A stretch of DNA of 33,308 nt from Microcaldota archaeon (GTDB lineage Archaea; Micrarchaeota; Micrarchaeia; Anstonellales; J096). Numbering within the stretch: the stretch's first letter is position 1; each line of letters opens with the position of its first letter. The stretch lies in assembly GCA_025058915.1 (NCBI GenBank), contig JANXEC010000002.1, forward strand, positions 1-33,308, given 5' to 3'. Positions 1 to 6,972 of the stretch are shown here, in pieces. Position numbers and translations under genes: made by a program. The notes beneath the pieces are model-generated. The model was not told the origin of the DNA and made no database searches. It saw only the letters and a list, made by a program, of their open reading frames with translations.

Positions 1-1560
1 TGGTTTTAGCATGTTCTGAGGAACTCTGCCTTGGAATTCCAAGATGCTGAACATTTTCACATCGAAGACTATGTATTTTACTCTATATTCTCTGAGCAGT
101 TGCTGGGCTAGTTGTCTATCTTCTGAGTACAACATGATTGCAGCGTCTAGATCTCTGTTCGAGAAGTTCAGGAAAGGGAGATGGAATGATTGAGCCCATC
201 TGCTTGTCACAACCTGAGATCCTGTGTAGGAATTTATCAGGAATGATATAGGTTTGTTAGACAACACCACTCCTGGGTCTCTAGATATGATATTTATAGC
301 CTCTACATAACTAGGAATTGTATCCGCCAGCGTAATATTCTTGTAGGTGCTTATGGATTTCAGTCTCTCTGGGAATTCAGAATATAATTCATATATACCT
401 GCTATGATCAGTATTATGCCTGCTATCATTCCATGTTGATTGGAATCTTTGATTCTGTATAACATCCCTAATAATATAAGAGGTTTGAAGACTATCCCTA
501 AGGAGTATGAAGGGACTATGTTTATTCTGAACAGAGCATCTAGTATAGGCGAAGATATCAGTAGAATCACAAAGATTAAAATCATACTGTCTATAGGATC
601 AATCTTGAGATTCCGATAGATTGTAAAGAGATATATGATAATAGGAATTATCATAAGATCATTCAGAAGAAAATCCAATACTTTTTTCACTAGGAACTCC
701 ATCCCTTCTGGTCTAGAATAATTAGGGAAATCCATCCTCATTCTGGGGAAGTAATCTGTTAGATCAATCCTTGTGATTACAATGAACAGGATAGATACAG
801 CGATTGTGATCAACATGAGATTGTTTTTTATGATTCTAACTATACTTCTATTTGTCTGGAACTCTAGCAAGAGTCTATATGCTATGAACATACCTGTAAA
901 TCCAAACAATATGAAATGCGATATGAATGATAGAGCTAAGGACAACCAATATATTCCAGTCTGTAGGAGATACAGAACAATCACAGAGACTATCTGTGAT
1001 GCGAATTCTGTGTATTTCAGGATGTATGGGAAGTTTGAGATTGAGAATAACATTACCCCTAGACTTAGAACAGGTTGATTAGTGATTCTGAATGCAATTA
1101 TATACCAAACTATGTTGAGATAGAGTAAGAAGGTTGATAGATGTTTCATTGTGTCTATTCCATTCATTCCAGAGATCTTCATCCATAATACTGCAAGCCA
1201 TGAATAGATGGGATTGTATGAGAATATCTTGTTAGAATAGTAATGGTTTCCAAACAGATCCAAGGTTCTGTTCATGTAGTTTATCTGACCCAATTGAGCA
1301 TAGTAATCCCCTCCTATTATAGGAGAAGGTAGTTCTTGGACTGTTCTGAGCATTTCAAATGAGGTTGTAGCATAGATAGATGCTAGCAACATACTGATCA
1401 GGAAATACACTCCTCCTTCTCTTCCAAGCCCTATCCATGCCAAGGATATACCGATGAGAGCTACGAGATTGATATATATGTTATCATGTAGTCTAGAGCC
1501 TGTAATAAGAGTAGTGGATATTATGAAGACTATTATAGACACTATTGCAGTCTTCTCCAT
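1..1560 (-). CDS. GT-C-like polytopic membrane glycosyltransferase (partial, 3' end outside window)
   Basis: The frame is open from the ATG at 1558-1560 to the left edge (520 codons, no stop seen), so the C-terminus is missing. An in-frame TAA lies two codons upstream, which fixes the start at this ATG or later. The protein is strongly hydrophobic with many membrane helices from residue 5 on. The first large loop holds GGDYYAQ (Asp85), followed by NPIYSWLAVLW; an acidic residue in the first extracytoplasmic loop is typical of GT-C enzymes (PMT, STT3/AglB and relatives). The soluble stretch near the window edge reads REYRVKYIVFD, like the segment found after the membrane domain in archaeal GT-C proteins. 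Inferred role: transfer of a lipid-linked sugar to surface protein or lipid. It overlaps the preceding transglutaminase-like gene by 19 bases, suggesting one transcript. The family call is moderate; the exact donor and acceptor are unknown. Confidence 0.6.
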   Translation of the reverse strand, partial: MEKTAIVSIIVFIISTTLITGSRLHDNIYINLVALIGISLAWIGLGREGGVYFLISMLLASIYATTSFEMLRTVQELPSPIIGGDYYAQLGQINYMNRTLDLFGNHYYSNKIFSYNPIYSWLAVLWMKISGMNGIDTMKHLSTFLLYLNIVWYIIAFRITNQPVLSLGVMLFSISNFPYILKYTEFASQIVSVIVLYLLQTGIYWLSLALSFISHFILFGFTGMFIAYRLLLEFQTNRSIVRIIKNNLMLITIAVSILFIVITRIDLTDYFPRMRMDFPNYSRPEGMEFLVKKVLDFLLNDLMIIPIIIYLFTIYRNLKIDPIDSMILIFVILLISSPILDALFRINIVPSYSLGIVFKPLILLGMLYRIKDSNQHGMIAGIILIIAGIYELYSEFPERLKSISTYKNITLADTIPSYVEAINIISRDPGVVLSNKPISFLINSYTGSQVVTSRWAQSFHLPFLNFSNRDLDAAIMLYSEDRQLAQQLLREYRVKYIVFDVKMFSILEFQGRVPQNMLKP

Positions 1561-2552
1561 CTTTTACCATCAAAGTAATCTATCCAATCCTTGCTAATAA
1601 CCATGGTTACACTATCCGGTCTTCTGAAACAGTCTGGAAACTCACATATTTGGAATTTATCCCCTAAAGGACCCAGAACCTCTCCAGTCAGAGGATCTAC
1701 AACAAATCCCCACCTTATATCTCTGTAGGAATTCACCTTGATCGATGATATTGCTACACCGCAATGACCCTTATTTTGAGTGTTGAAACACACGACCACA
1801 AACTCATAGTCTTTGCGTCTTGAGAAGAGATGATAGGTGTATCCTTTCACAGTTAAATTATTGTGGATCTTGTACGAAAAGTATTCATAATCAATTATGT
1901 TCACTCTCTTCATTCCCTCAAGCAACATATTTGTATCAAGCGACTCTAGCAGGGCTCTCAGTGCAAGAGCATGATGTTTACAATCTCCTCTACCGATCTC
2001 AAAGAATTTAGATAGGCTGTAGAATTCATCCACCCTACTGATGTATCCGTATTTGTCTCTCATTAAATATGTTGCACAGGGTATGTTGAGAGAGAAGATG
2101 TTTGAACATTCTCTAAGTATTTTTGATCTCAGTTCAGTATCTGAGAAATTTGAATTCTCTCTGAACCATGCTGAGAGATTCTTGAACATCTCCCATTCAG
2201 ATCTATTAGCCTGAGATCTTAGCTCTCTGATTATCTCGATAGAGCGATTGAGTTCTCTAGAGAGATTATCGTAATCTTGTATCAAAGAATCATAGTCTCT
2301 AGATAGATTATTATATAGACTCTGGAGTCGCCTGTAGGATTCGTTCGTATCTCTAATTAATTCTATCAATATCTGATTCTGTTGCCTCTGATCTGCTAAT
2401 TGTTCTGATAGTTCTGAAATGTTCGATCTGAGCATCTGAATTGTATTCATCAACTCATCAATTCTGGCTTGATTCTGTTGTGATGTGGTTATTAGATACA
2501 TCCATGACCCTACAAGCAACAATATCAATCCTATAGTGACATAATTAGTCAT
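1542..2552 (-). CDS. Membrane-anchored coiled-coil protein with transglutaminase-like domain
   Basis: 336 aa. One N-terminal membrane helix (about residues 5-22) is followed by a long Gln/Asn/Arg/Ser-rich coiled coil (about 25-118) and a C-terminal domain. That domain has GRGDCKHHALALRALLESL, the usual transglutaminase/cysteine-protease-fold motif with Cys191 at the start of a helix. GHCGVA (His263) and WGFVVDPLTG (Asp286) follow with the spacing expected for a Cys-His-Asp triad. It is therefore probably an active or once-active papain-like-fold enzyme held on the membrane, most likely facing outside. The substrate is unknown; peptide crosslinking, proteolysis or a structural role are all possible. 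It is the first gene of a minus-strand pair with the GT-C-like protein. The start is the ATG next to the divergent AT-rich promoter. Confidence 0.65.
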   Translation of the reverse strand: MTNYVTIGLILLLVGSWMYLITTSQQNQARIDELMNTIQMLRSNISELSEQLADQRQQNQILIELIRDTNESYRRLQSLYNNLSRDYDSLIQDYDNLSRELNRSIEIIRELRSQANRSEWEMFKNLSAWFRENSNFSDTELRSKILRECSNIFSLNIPCATYLMRDKYGYISRVDEFYSLSKFFEIGRGDCKHHALALRALLESLDTNMLLEGMKRVNIIDYEYFSYKIHNNLTVKGYTYHLFSRRKDYEFVVVCFNTQNKGHCGVAISSIKVNSYRDIRWGFVVDPLTGEVLGPLGDKFQICEFPDCFRRPDSVTMVISKDWIDYFDGKRWRRLQ

Positions 2553-2586
2553 GTATTTATAATAAAAACATTTTTATAATAAACTC
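2553..2586. promoter_or_regulatory. Divergent promoter between the transglutaminase-like gene and EndoQ
   Basis: This 34-base gap is almost pure A/T. On the plus strand, TTTATAATAAAAAC at about 2556-2569 lies 18-31 bases before the EndoQ ATG. On the minus strand, TTATAAAAATG at about 2572-2580 lies 20-28 bases before the other ATG. Both distances fit leaderless transcription. Confidence 0.55.
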
Positions 2587-3768
2587 ATGGAGATTATAGT
2601 AGATCTTCATGTACATGGAAGATATGCAAGAGCAACTTCATCTAGACTAAATCCAAGAACTATGAGGAAGGCTGCTATCCAAAAAGGAGTTAATGTTCTT
2701 GGGACAGGTGATTTTACACACCCAGAATGGTTCAGAGAGTTCAAGGAACTAGAAGAGAGAGATGGCTTGCTGTTCTTAGAGGAATTTCCATTCATGTTGT
2801 CTGTAGAGGTTAATAATGTTTTCGAATACAGAGGGAGGGTTTTGACAATACATAATGTGATAATCACAGATTCTTTGGAATCTGCAGAGCAGATATGTGA
2901 TTATCTGGGTAAATACGGAGATCTAAGTAAGGACGGTAGACCTAATATAAATCTTTCTATGGTTGAAATGATGGATTCGTTGAAATCTATGAATCCCAGA
3001 ACAGAGGTATTTGCAGCTCATATCTGGACACCTTGGTTCTCGATACTTGGAGCAAGAAATGGTCTTAGATCGATATATGAAGTAATAGATAGTAGATTGT
3101 TAGCTGTGGAGACAGGTCTGAGTGCGGATCCTGAGATGACATGGAAAACTCATGCAGGTGATTTTCCAATCATCTCTAATTCAGATGCACACAGTCTAGA
3201 AAACATAGGCAGAGAGGCTACCAAGATAGAGGTAAGTGATCTGTCCTACCAGAGTATAATAAGGAGTATCAGAGAGAGGAAGATACTGAAAACCTATGAA
3301 TTCTACCCTCAGGAAGGGAAGTACTACTACGATGGCCATAGGAATTGTGGAGTGAGTCAACATCCTGATGAATCTATTTCTAATCTGAACATATGCAAGA
3401 AATGTGGTAGAAAACTAACCATAGGAGTTCTGCACAGATCTATGGAATTGAAAGACAACATTAGCAGACCTCATCAGAAATTCCAATATATAATCCCTCT
3501 CAAATCAATCCTTTCATATGTGATGGGGGTGGAGGAATCTAGTAAGAGAGTTGAGAGAGAATACGAGAGAATCATAAAGGTGTATGGAACAGAGATGAAT
3601 GTTTTTGATAGTTATAGTAGAGAGATATTAGTGAGTCTGTTTGGTTCGGAGATGGGTAACAAGATGTATAGGATTCTGAGCGGTGGTATAGATTGGGAAC
3701 CTGGATATGATGGTTTATATGGAAGGTTTAGACTCAAGGAGCAGAATCTCCTAGAGCAACTGAAATGA
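2587..3768 (+). CDS. endoQ: Endonuclease Q (EndoQ), PHP-domain DNA repair nuclease
   Basis: 393 aa, close to the usual EndoQ length. EndoQ nicks DNA 5' of deaminated bases (uracil, hypoxanthine, xanthine) and abasic sites; it is known from Thermococcales, some methanogens and a few bacteria. The N-terminus carries PHP metal motifs: VDLHVHGRYA (Asp6, His8, His10), LGTGDFTHPEW (Asp42, His45), FAAHIWTPWFS and ISNSDAHS. After about residue 250 comes a zinc-binding segment with NCGV and ICKKCGRKL, as in EndoQ and unlike plain PHP phosphatases. It would act in the cytoplasm on damaged chromosomal DNA, and it lies beside a dCTP deaminase/dUTPase-family gene that also affects uracil in DNA. Its last 35 bases overlap the end of the convergent minus-strand gene. 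Confidence 0.88.
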   Translation: MEIIVDLHVHGRYARATSSRLNPRTMRKAAIQKGVNVLGTGDFTHPEWFREFKELEERDGLLFLEEFPFMLSVEVNNVFEYRGRVLTIHNVIITDSLESAEQICDYLGKYGDLSKDGRPNINLSMVEMMDSLKSMNPRTEVFAAHIWTPWFSILGARNGLRSIYEVIDSRLLAVETGLSADPEMTWKTHAGDFPIISNSDAHSLENIGREATKIEVSDLSYQSIIRSIRERKILKTYEFYPQEGKYYYDGHRNCGVSQHPDESISNLNICKKCGRKLTIGVLHRSMELKDNISRPHQKFQYIIPLKSILSYVMGVEESSKRVEREYERIIKVYGTEMNVFDSYSREILVSLFGSEMGNKMYRILSGGIDWEPGYDGLYGRFRLKEQNLLEQLK

Positions 3769-4135
3769 TGAATACACTTATGTAGAGCTGTGCAACTGTT
3801 GGTATTCTGTGTTTGTATACAAGAGTTGTGGCTAATATCATAAGGACATAGATAATCAGGAACACAGGGAGATATGTAATATCCTGAAGCAGACTTATAG
3901 AATTAGCTATGTGTAGATAGTCTGATCTATCGACGAAATTTCTACGTATGGCTACAGATATCGTCTCATAGACTATGAACGTGATGGTGAGAGAGACTAT
4001 CCATAGGATATATCTATCTGTGTTTACAAGCACTAGGGATGTTATGAGTAATGACAATGGAAGATTAGGAACAACGTATCGGAGATCGTAATATACTAGT
4101 ATTACCAATGATATAATCAGTAGTTCATATATCAT
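3734..4135 (-). CDS. Small membrane protein resembling a degenerate A24 prepilin/preflagellin peptidase
   Basis: 133 aa, about four membrane helices. After the first helix it reads YYDLRYVVPNLP, matching the Asp...(I/V)PN signature of A24 prepilin and FlaK/PibD-type peptidases. The second catalytic motif, normally GxGD or GGAD, would be RSDYLHIA, where Asp is kept but both glycines are lost. The tail KHRIPTVAQLYISVFIISVAL resembles the family's final helix after a Pro-rich turn. At 133 aa it is far shorter than FlaK (about 230 aa). It may be a minimal signal peptidase for pilin-like proteins, a non-catalytic relative, or an unrelated membrane protein. It shares an ATGA overlap with the preceding deaminase gene, so translation is probably coupled. 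Confidence 0.4.
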   Translation of the reverse strand: MIYELLIISLVILVYYDLRYVVPNLPLSLLITSLVLVNTDRYILWIVSLTITFIVYETISVAIRRNFVDRSDYLHIANSISLLQDITYLPVFLIIYVLMILATTLVYKHRIPTVAQLYISVFIISVALGDSAP

Positions 4136-4617
4136 TTACCTCTCTTTGTCCTGTATATTCCTGAATACTCTCTGAAGCTTGACCTAGATCTTAGGAATAC
4201 TATCTGCCCTACTCTAGCATTTCTGTATATTTCAATCCCATTTGGATTGATCACATGCATCAGCATTTCTGCGTATCCTTCAAATCCAGGATCAAACAGG
4301 CCTGAATATATAGCAACACCATTCCTCAGCAATGATGTTCTGGGGAAGAATATACCTAAAGTTCGATTATCTATCTTAAGATACTCGTTCAGAGATATCT
4401 TGTATACTCCTTGTGAGAGATGAGCCTTGTCATCAAACTCTATCTTCAGAGTCTGGGCTAGTTTTCTATGTTTATTATCAAAATCTACCCTGCCATATCC
4501 TATGAAATAATAAACATCTTTCAGAGTCAGATCGATACCAGCCTGCTGTTCCTGAATCTCTCTATCTATATATTCAGATATGATTCTATCAAAAACCTTC
4601 GATGGTGGAACTATCAT
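4132..4617 (-). CDS. dcd: dCTP deaminase / dUTPase family protein
   Basis: 161 aa, a normal length for archaeal dCTP deaminases and bifunctional dCTP deaminase/dUTP diphosphatases. Family motifs in order: EQQAGIDLTL (25-32), FFPRTSLLRNG (90-100), SGLFDPGFEGYAEM (105-118), NPNGIEIYRNARVGQIVF (124-141), and a C-terminal YSGIYRTKRGK that would close over the nucleotide. The enzyme turns dCTP to dUTP and/or hydrolyses dUTP, supplying dUMP for thymidylate synthesis and keeping uracil out of DNA. Which reaction dominates cannot be read from sequence alone. EndoQ, which cuts at uracil, is encoded just downstream on the other strand. Confidence 0.88.
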   Translation of the reverse strand: MIVPPSKVFDRIISEYIDREIQEQQAGIDLTLKDVYYFIGYGRVDFDNKHRKLAQTLKIEFDDKAHLSQGVYKISLNEYLKIDNRTLGIFFPRTSLLRNGVAIYSGLFDPGFEGYAEMLMHVINPNGIEIYRNARVGQIVFLRSRSSFREYSGIYRTKRGK

Positions 4618-4701
4618 GCTATTCTTTTTGACTGTACATTTTTAAAATCCCTACGAAGGTTAGGTTTAAAAAGATATTCAGATTAACATTAATTGGTGGA
4701 T
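4618..4701. promoter_or_regulatory. Divergent promoter region with two separate TATA boxes
   Basis: On the minus strand, ATTTTAAAAA at 4639-4648 lies 22-31 bases before the deaminase ATG, fitting a leaderless transcript. On the plus strand, GGTTTAAAAAGA at 4663-4674 drives the acidic-protein operon. GGTGGA at 4695-4700, one base before the ATG at 4702, is its Shine-Dalgarno site. That placement favours 4702 over the TTG at 4693. Confidence 0.6.
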
Positions 4702-4896
4702 ATGATGACAAAAGATAAGAAGCCAGAAGAACCAAAACCAAAGAGACCAGAGGATGATAAGAAGAAGCCAGAAGATGAAAAAAAGAAGCCAAAGGACGAG
4801 GAAGAGGATTGGGAGGAGGAGGAAGAGGATTGGGATGAGGATTGGGAGGAAGATTGGGAAGAGGAAGAGGATTGGGAGGAGGAGGAAGAGGAATAG
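4702..4896 (+). CDS. Small highly acidic Trp-rich low-complexity protein
   Basis: 64 aa, unlike any family I recognise. Residues 1-32 alternate Lys with Pro and Glu/Asp (KPEEPKPKRPEDD and similar). Residues 33-64 are almost only Glu and Asp with Trp after Asp at short intervals (EEDWEE, EDWDEDWEEDW). The DNA of the second half is nearly all purines on the plus strand. Supporting a real gene: a TATA box, an adjacent Shine-Dalgarno GGTGGA, and a stop codon directly followed by the ATG of the membrane PH-domain gene. The protein is probably disordered. It could bind basic surfaces (histone- or ribosome-like partners) or cations, but there is no direct evidence. A proline-rich open frame on the other strand here is a shadow of the purine tract. 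Confidence 0.6.
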   Translation: MMTKDKKPEEPKPKRPEDDKKKPEDEKKKPKDEEEDWEEEEEDWDEDWEEDWEEEEDWEEEEEE

Positions 4897-5388
4897 ATGA
4901 GATTCTATTTCTCATATTTCTATGAATTCTTGAAAAATGGTCTGCTGATATCTATAATAGGTTTAATCCTGTTAATGTTACCTGAGATAGTACAGGCTCT
5001 ATCCGTGAATCTACCATTCGATTTTTTGTATTTTGAGGAAAATTTCTTGGTATTGAGAGGTGTGGGTATATTATTGATATTATTTGCTTTCATCTATAGT
5101 TATCTGAAATTCAAGTTCAGTTTTCTAGATATTACTCCTGAGTATCTATACTATGAAGAAGGTATAATTGCAAAGGTCAGGAAAAAAATACCTTACAAAA
5201 CAATCACAGACATTCAGATGAAGAGATCTGTGTTAGATACTATAATGGGATGGGATTCAATATACATAAACACTGCAGGGAGAGCAGATTATGAATTGAT
5301 TATAAAGGGCATATCTATTGAACATGGCGATCTCATGTTTGAAGAACTGAAGAAGAGAATTTCTGCATCAAATCTGAGCAGAGAATGA
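4897..5388 (+). CDS. Membrane protein with bacterial-type PH domain (bPH2/DUF304 family)
   Basis: 163 aa. Two membrane helices (about residues 12-35 and 50-70) precede a soluble domain that starts DITPEYLYYEEGIIAKVRKKIPYKTITDIQMKRS and continues to MGWDSIYINTAGR. Strand pattern, the basic RKKIPY turn and the I-(Q/T)-D-(I/V) step are typical of bPH2 (DUF304/YdbT-like) domains. The function of this family is poorly known; it is usually membrane-linked. The gene starts directly after the stop of the acidic-protein gene and ends in an ATGA overlap with the AK6 gene, so the three form one transcript. Confidence 0.72.
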   Translation: MRFYFSYFYEFLKNGLLISIIGLILLMLPEIVQALSVNLPFDFLYFEENFLVLRGVGILLILFAFIYSYLKFKFSFLDITPEYLYYEEGIIAKVRKKIPYKTITDIQMKRSVLDTIMGWDSIYINTAGRADYELIIKGISIEHGDLMFEELKKRISASNLSRE

Positions 5389-5894
5389 AAATAGGGATTA
5401 CAGGTACTCCTGGAACAGGTAAAACAACCATCTCCAAACTCCTATCGAAAAGGTTGGGTTATAAGTATATAGACATCAAAGATATCGTTAAGCAGAATGG
5501 GTTAGGGAAGGAGGTGGATGTGGAGAGATTGGAAGAGATTCTTAGAGAGATCTTGAGAGGGAGAGATGATTATGTGGTAGAGAGCCATCTGCTTGTTGAA
5601 ATGAACATAGATCTGGATATTATAATAGTACTGAGGGCATCGTACAGAGCACTTCTGAGGAGATACAGAGTTAGAGGATATGATGCAGAGACAATCTGGG
5701 AAAATATTGCTGCAGAGGTTCAGGATTATTTTGTTACAAAACTAGAGAACAGAAAGTACATACAGATAGATACTACTGCCAAGAGACCTGAACAGGTAGT
5801 AGAGACTATAATTAAATACATACAGACTGGCAGAAGTGATAGTGTAGATTGGACCAGAGATCTGATGAATCTAGCACTAAGACGCAAAATATAG
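5385..5894 (+). CDS. Adenylate kinase, AK6/Fap7 family
   Basis: 169 aa, typical for archaeal AK6-type kinases. The P-loop GTPGTGKTT is at residues 7-15. ESHLLVEM, LRASYRALLRRYRVRGYDAETIWENIAAEV (NMP/LID region) and the C-terminal DSVDWTRDLM are family hallmarks. In eukaryotes and archaea Fap7/AK6 binds ribosomal protein uS11 and acts in late small-subunit maturation as an ATPase/adenylate kinase; this role is known for the family and inferred here. ATGA overlap with the gene before it. A TATA-like stretch for the next gene follows immediately after the TAG stop. Confidence 0.85.
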   Translation: MKIGITGTPGTGKTTISKLLSKRLGYKYIDIKDIVKQNGLGKEVDVERLEEILREILRGRDDYVVESHLLVEMNIDLDIIIVLRASYRALLRRYRVRGYDAETIWENIAAEVQDYFVTKLENRKYIQIDTTAKRPEQVVETIIKYIQTGRSDSVDWTRDLMNLALRRKI

Positions 5895-5935
5895 TTTTTA
5901 AAATCTATTCTATTGAATAATAAACGTGATTTGTG
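5895..5935 (+). promoter_or_regulatory. Promoter and ribosome binding site of the coiled-coil gene
   Basis: TTTTTAAAATC at 5895-5905, right behind the AK6 stop, is a TATA box. GTGAT at 5926-5930 is a partial Shine-Dalgarno site five bases before the ATG at 5936. A GTG at 5933 is an alternative start three bases earlier. Confidence 0.5.
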
Positions 5936-6478
5936 ATGGAGAACATTAGAGAGGAACTAGACAGGCTCAAAGATGAGAGGAAAGAGATATTCTTCCATCT
6001 AAAAGAAGTAGAGGAGAACCTTGGATATTTGATCAAGGAGAAAGAGTACCTCCAACCAAGTGTAGATAAGTTCAATGAGATGAAACTGTACGATCTGAAG
6101 AGAAAACAGAAGAGGTTAGAATATTTGCTTGTTACTCAATCCAAAAATGCAAAGAACGAGAAGAAATACCTAGATAAACTTATTAGTATAGAGAGAAAAC
6201 TGAAGGAGTATGCACATCTGTTTGAGGCTCGGACTAGATATAACATAGTCATAAAACAGATAGAGACCTTAGAGAAACAGAGGGATGAGCTGAAACAGAA
6301 GATACAGGAGCTAGATAATAAAATAAATGAACATCTGAAGGCACTCAAATCCAACATGCCTAAGAGGAGAAAGAGAGAAAAACCTGAAATTGACGTAGAG
6401 AATCAAGAGACTGATGATGAGAGCATAGGTAAGAATTACGTATCTCTAGAGGATCTGATCAGTCAAGACACTAAATAA
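5936..6478 (+). CDS. Coiled-coil protein with acidic C-terminal tail
   Basis: 180 aa from ATG 5936. Residues 1 to about 135 are a charged heptad-like coiled coil (LDRLKDERKEIFFHLKEVEE, LEKQRDELKQKIQELDNKI), interrupted near 45-60 by a possible turn. A basic patch (PKRRKREK) follows, then an acidic tail with a short hydrophobic end (YVSLEDLISQ). It recalls fragments of the archaeal COG1340-type coiled-coil proteins, but composition alone could cause that. There is no enzymatic motif. The C-terminal short motif might be a docking peptide; this is speculation. It has its own promoter, and the RDD gene promoter follows at once. Confidence 0.7.
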   Translation: MENIREELDRLKDERKEIFFHLKEVEENLGYLIKEKEYLQPSVDKFNEMKLYDLKRKQKRLEYLLVTQSKNAKNEKKYLDKLISIERKLKEYAHLFEARTRYNIVIKQIETLEKQRDELKQKIQELDNKINEHLKALKSNMPKRRKREKPEIDVENQETDDESIGKNYVSLEDLISQDTK

Positions 6479-6511
6479 TTTAAAAACATACAGAGTTTAT
6501 AAATTGGTGAT
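6477..6511 (+). promoter_or_regulatory. Promoter and Shine-Dalgarno site of the RDD-family gene
   Basis: The TATA box ATTTAAAAAC at about 6478-6487 begins at the last base of the preceding TAA stop. A full GGTGAT Shine-Dalgarno site lies at 6506-6511, three bases before the ATG at 6515, so this transcript is leadered. Confidence 0.6.
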
Positions 6512-6514
6512 CGT

Positions 6515-6907
6515 ATGGAAAATAAGATCAGTGCTGAAAGAATCCTAGCATATATAGTGGATCTAATAGTAATAATTATAATAAGTTTTGTAGTGAGCAT
6601 TGGATTTGGTATCTTGGGATTCATACTGTTCTTCATTGCACCCCTGATGTTCCTTATATCTACGTTAGTCTCTCTGTTTATTCCTCTTGTGTACTTCTAC
6701 GTCACAGAGTATGGATTTGGTCGAACTGTTGGACACGCAATCTTCGGATTGGCGGTTACAGGATATCAAAATGCTAGTTTGGGGAACAGATTGAAGAGGA
6801 CATTACTTAAATACCCTCTCATAGCCCTTATTGTATTCCTGTATAGTTTGATCAGTGATAGATATCTCCACGAAGAAATATCAGGTATCAAGACTCAGAA
6901 GATCTGA
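6515..6907 (+). CDS. RDD-family small membrane protein
   Basis: 130 aa with three or four membrane helices (about 10-35, 38-65 and 95-113). The start ERILAYIVDLIVI carries the Arg...Asp pattern of RDD proteins, and TVGHAIFGLAVTGY before the last helix matches the family's internal K/R-G-(L/I)-V segment. The family is defined by sequence; transport and ion-exchange roles have been proposed for some members. Start is set by GGTGAT at 6506-6511. The thiolase downstream has its own promoter, so the gene is probably monocistronic. Confidence 0.75.
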   Translation: MENKISAERILAYIVDLIVIIIISFVVSIGFGILGFILFFIAPLMFLISTLVSLFIPLVYFYVTEYGFGRTVGHAIFGLAVTGYQNASLGNRLKRTLLKYPLIALIVFLYSLISDRYLHEEISGIKTQKI

Positions 6908-6942
6908 TGATCAGGTTGAATAGTAAAATTTCCCTAAGATAG

Positions 6943-6954
6943 TTTTTAAAGATA
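6943..6954 (+). promoter_or_regulatory. TATA box of the thiolase gene
   Basis: TTTTTAAAGATA lies 19-30 bases before the ATG at 6973, the spacing for a leaderless transcript; no Shine-Dalgarno site is visible. The rest of the 65-base gap after the RDD gene shows nothing else. Confidence 0.6.
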
Positions 6955-6972
6955 TCTCAGATAATACACAGC

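Noticed and set aside
773..1078. 101-codon plus-strand frame with a hydrophobic start
   Set aside because: It is antisense to the GT-C-like membrane protein, whose codons read continuously through here with a normal membrane-protein pattern.
4619..4915. Proline-rich frame on the minus strand opposite the acidic gene
   Set aside because: A Pro/Leu/Asn run is just the antisense of GAG/GAA/TGG repeats. It overlaps the divergent promoter region and has no Shine-Dalgarno site.
5895..6515. Possible prefoldin subunit for the coiled-coil gene at 5936
   Set aside because: The arms are too long and irregular, the prefoldin beta-hairpin motif is missing, and a basic-acidic tail follows.
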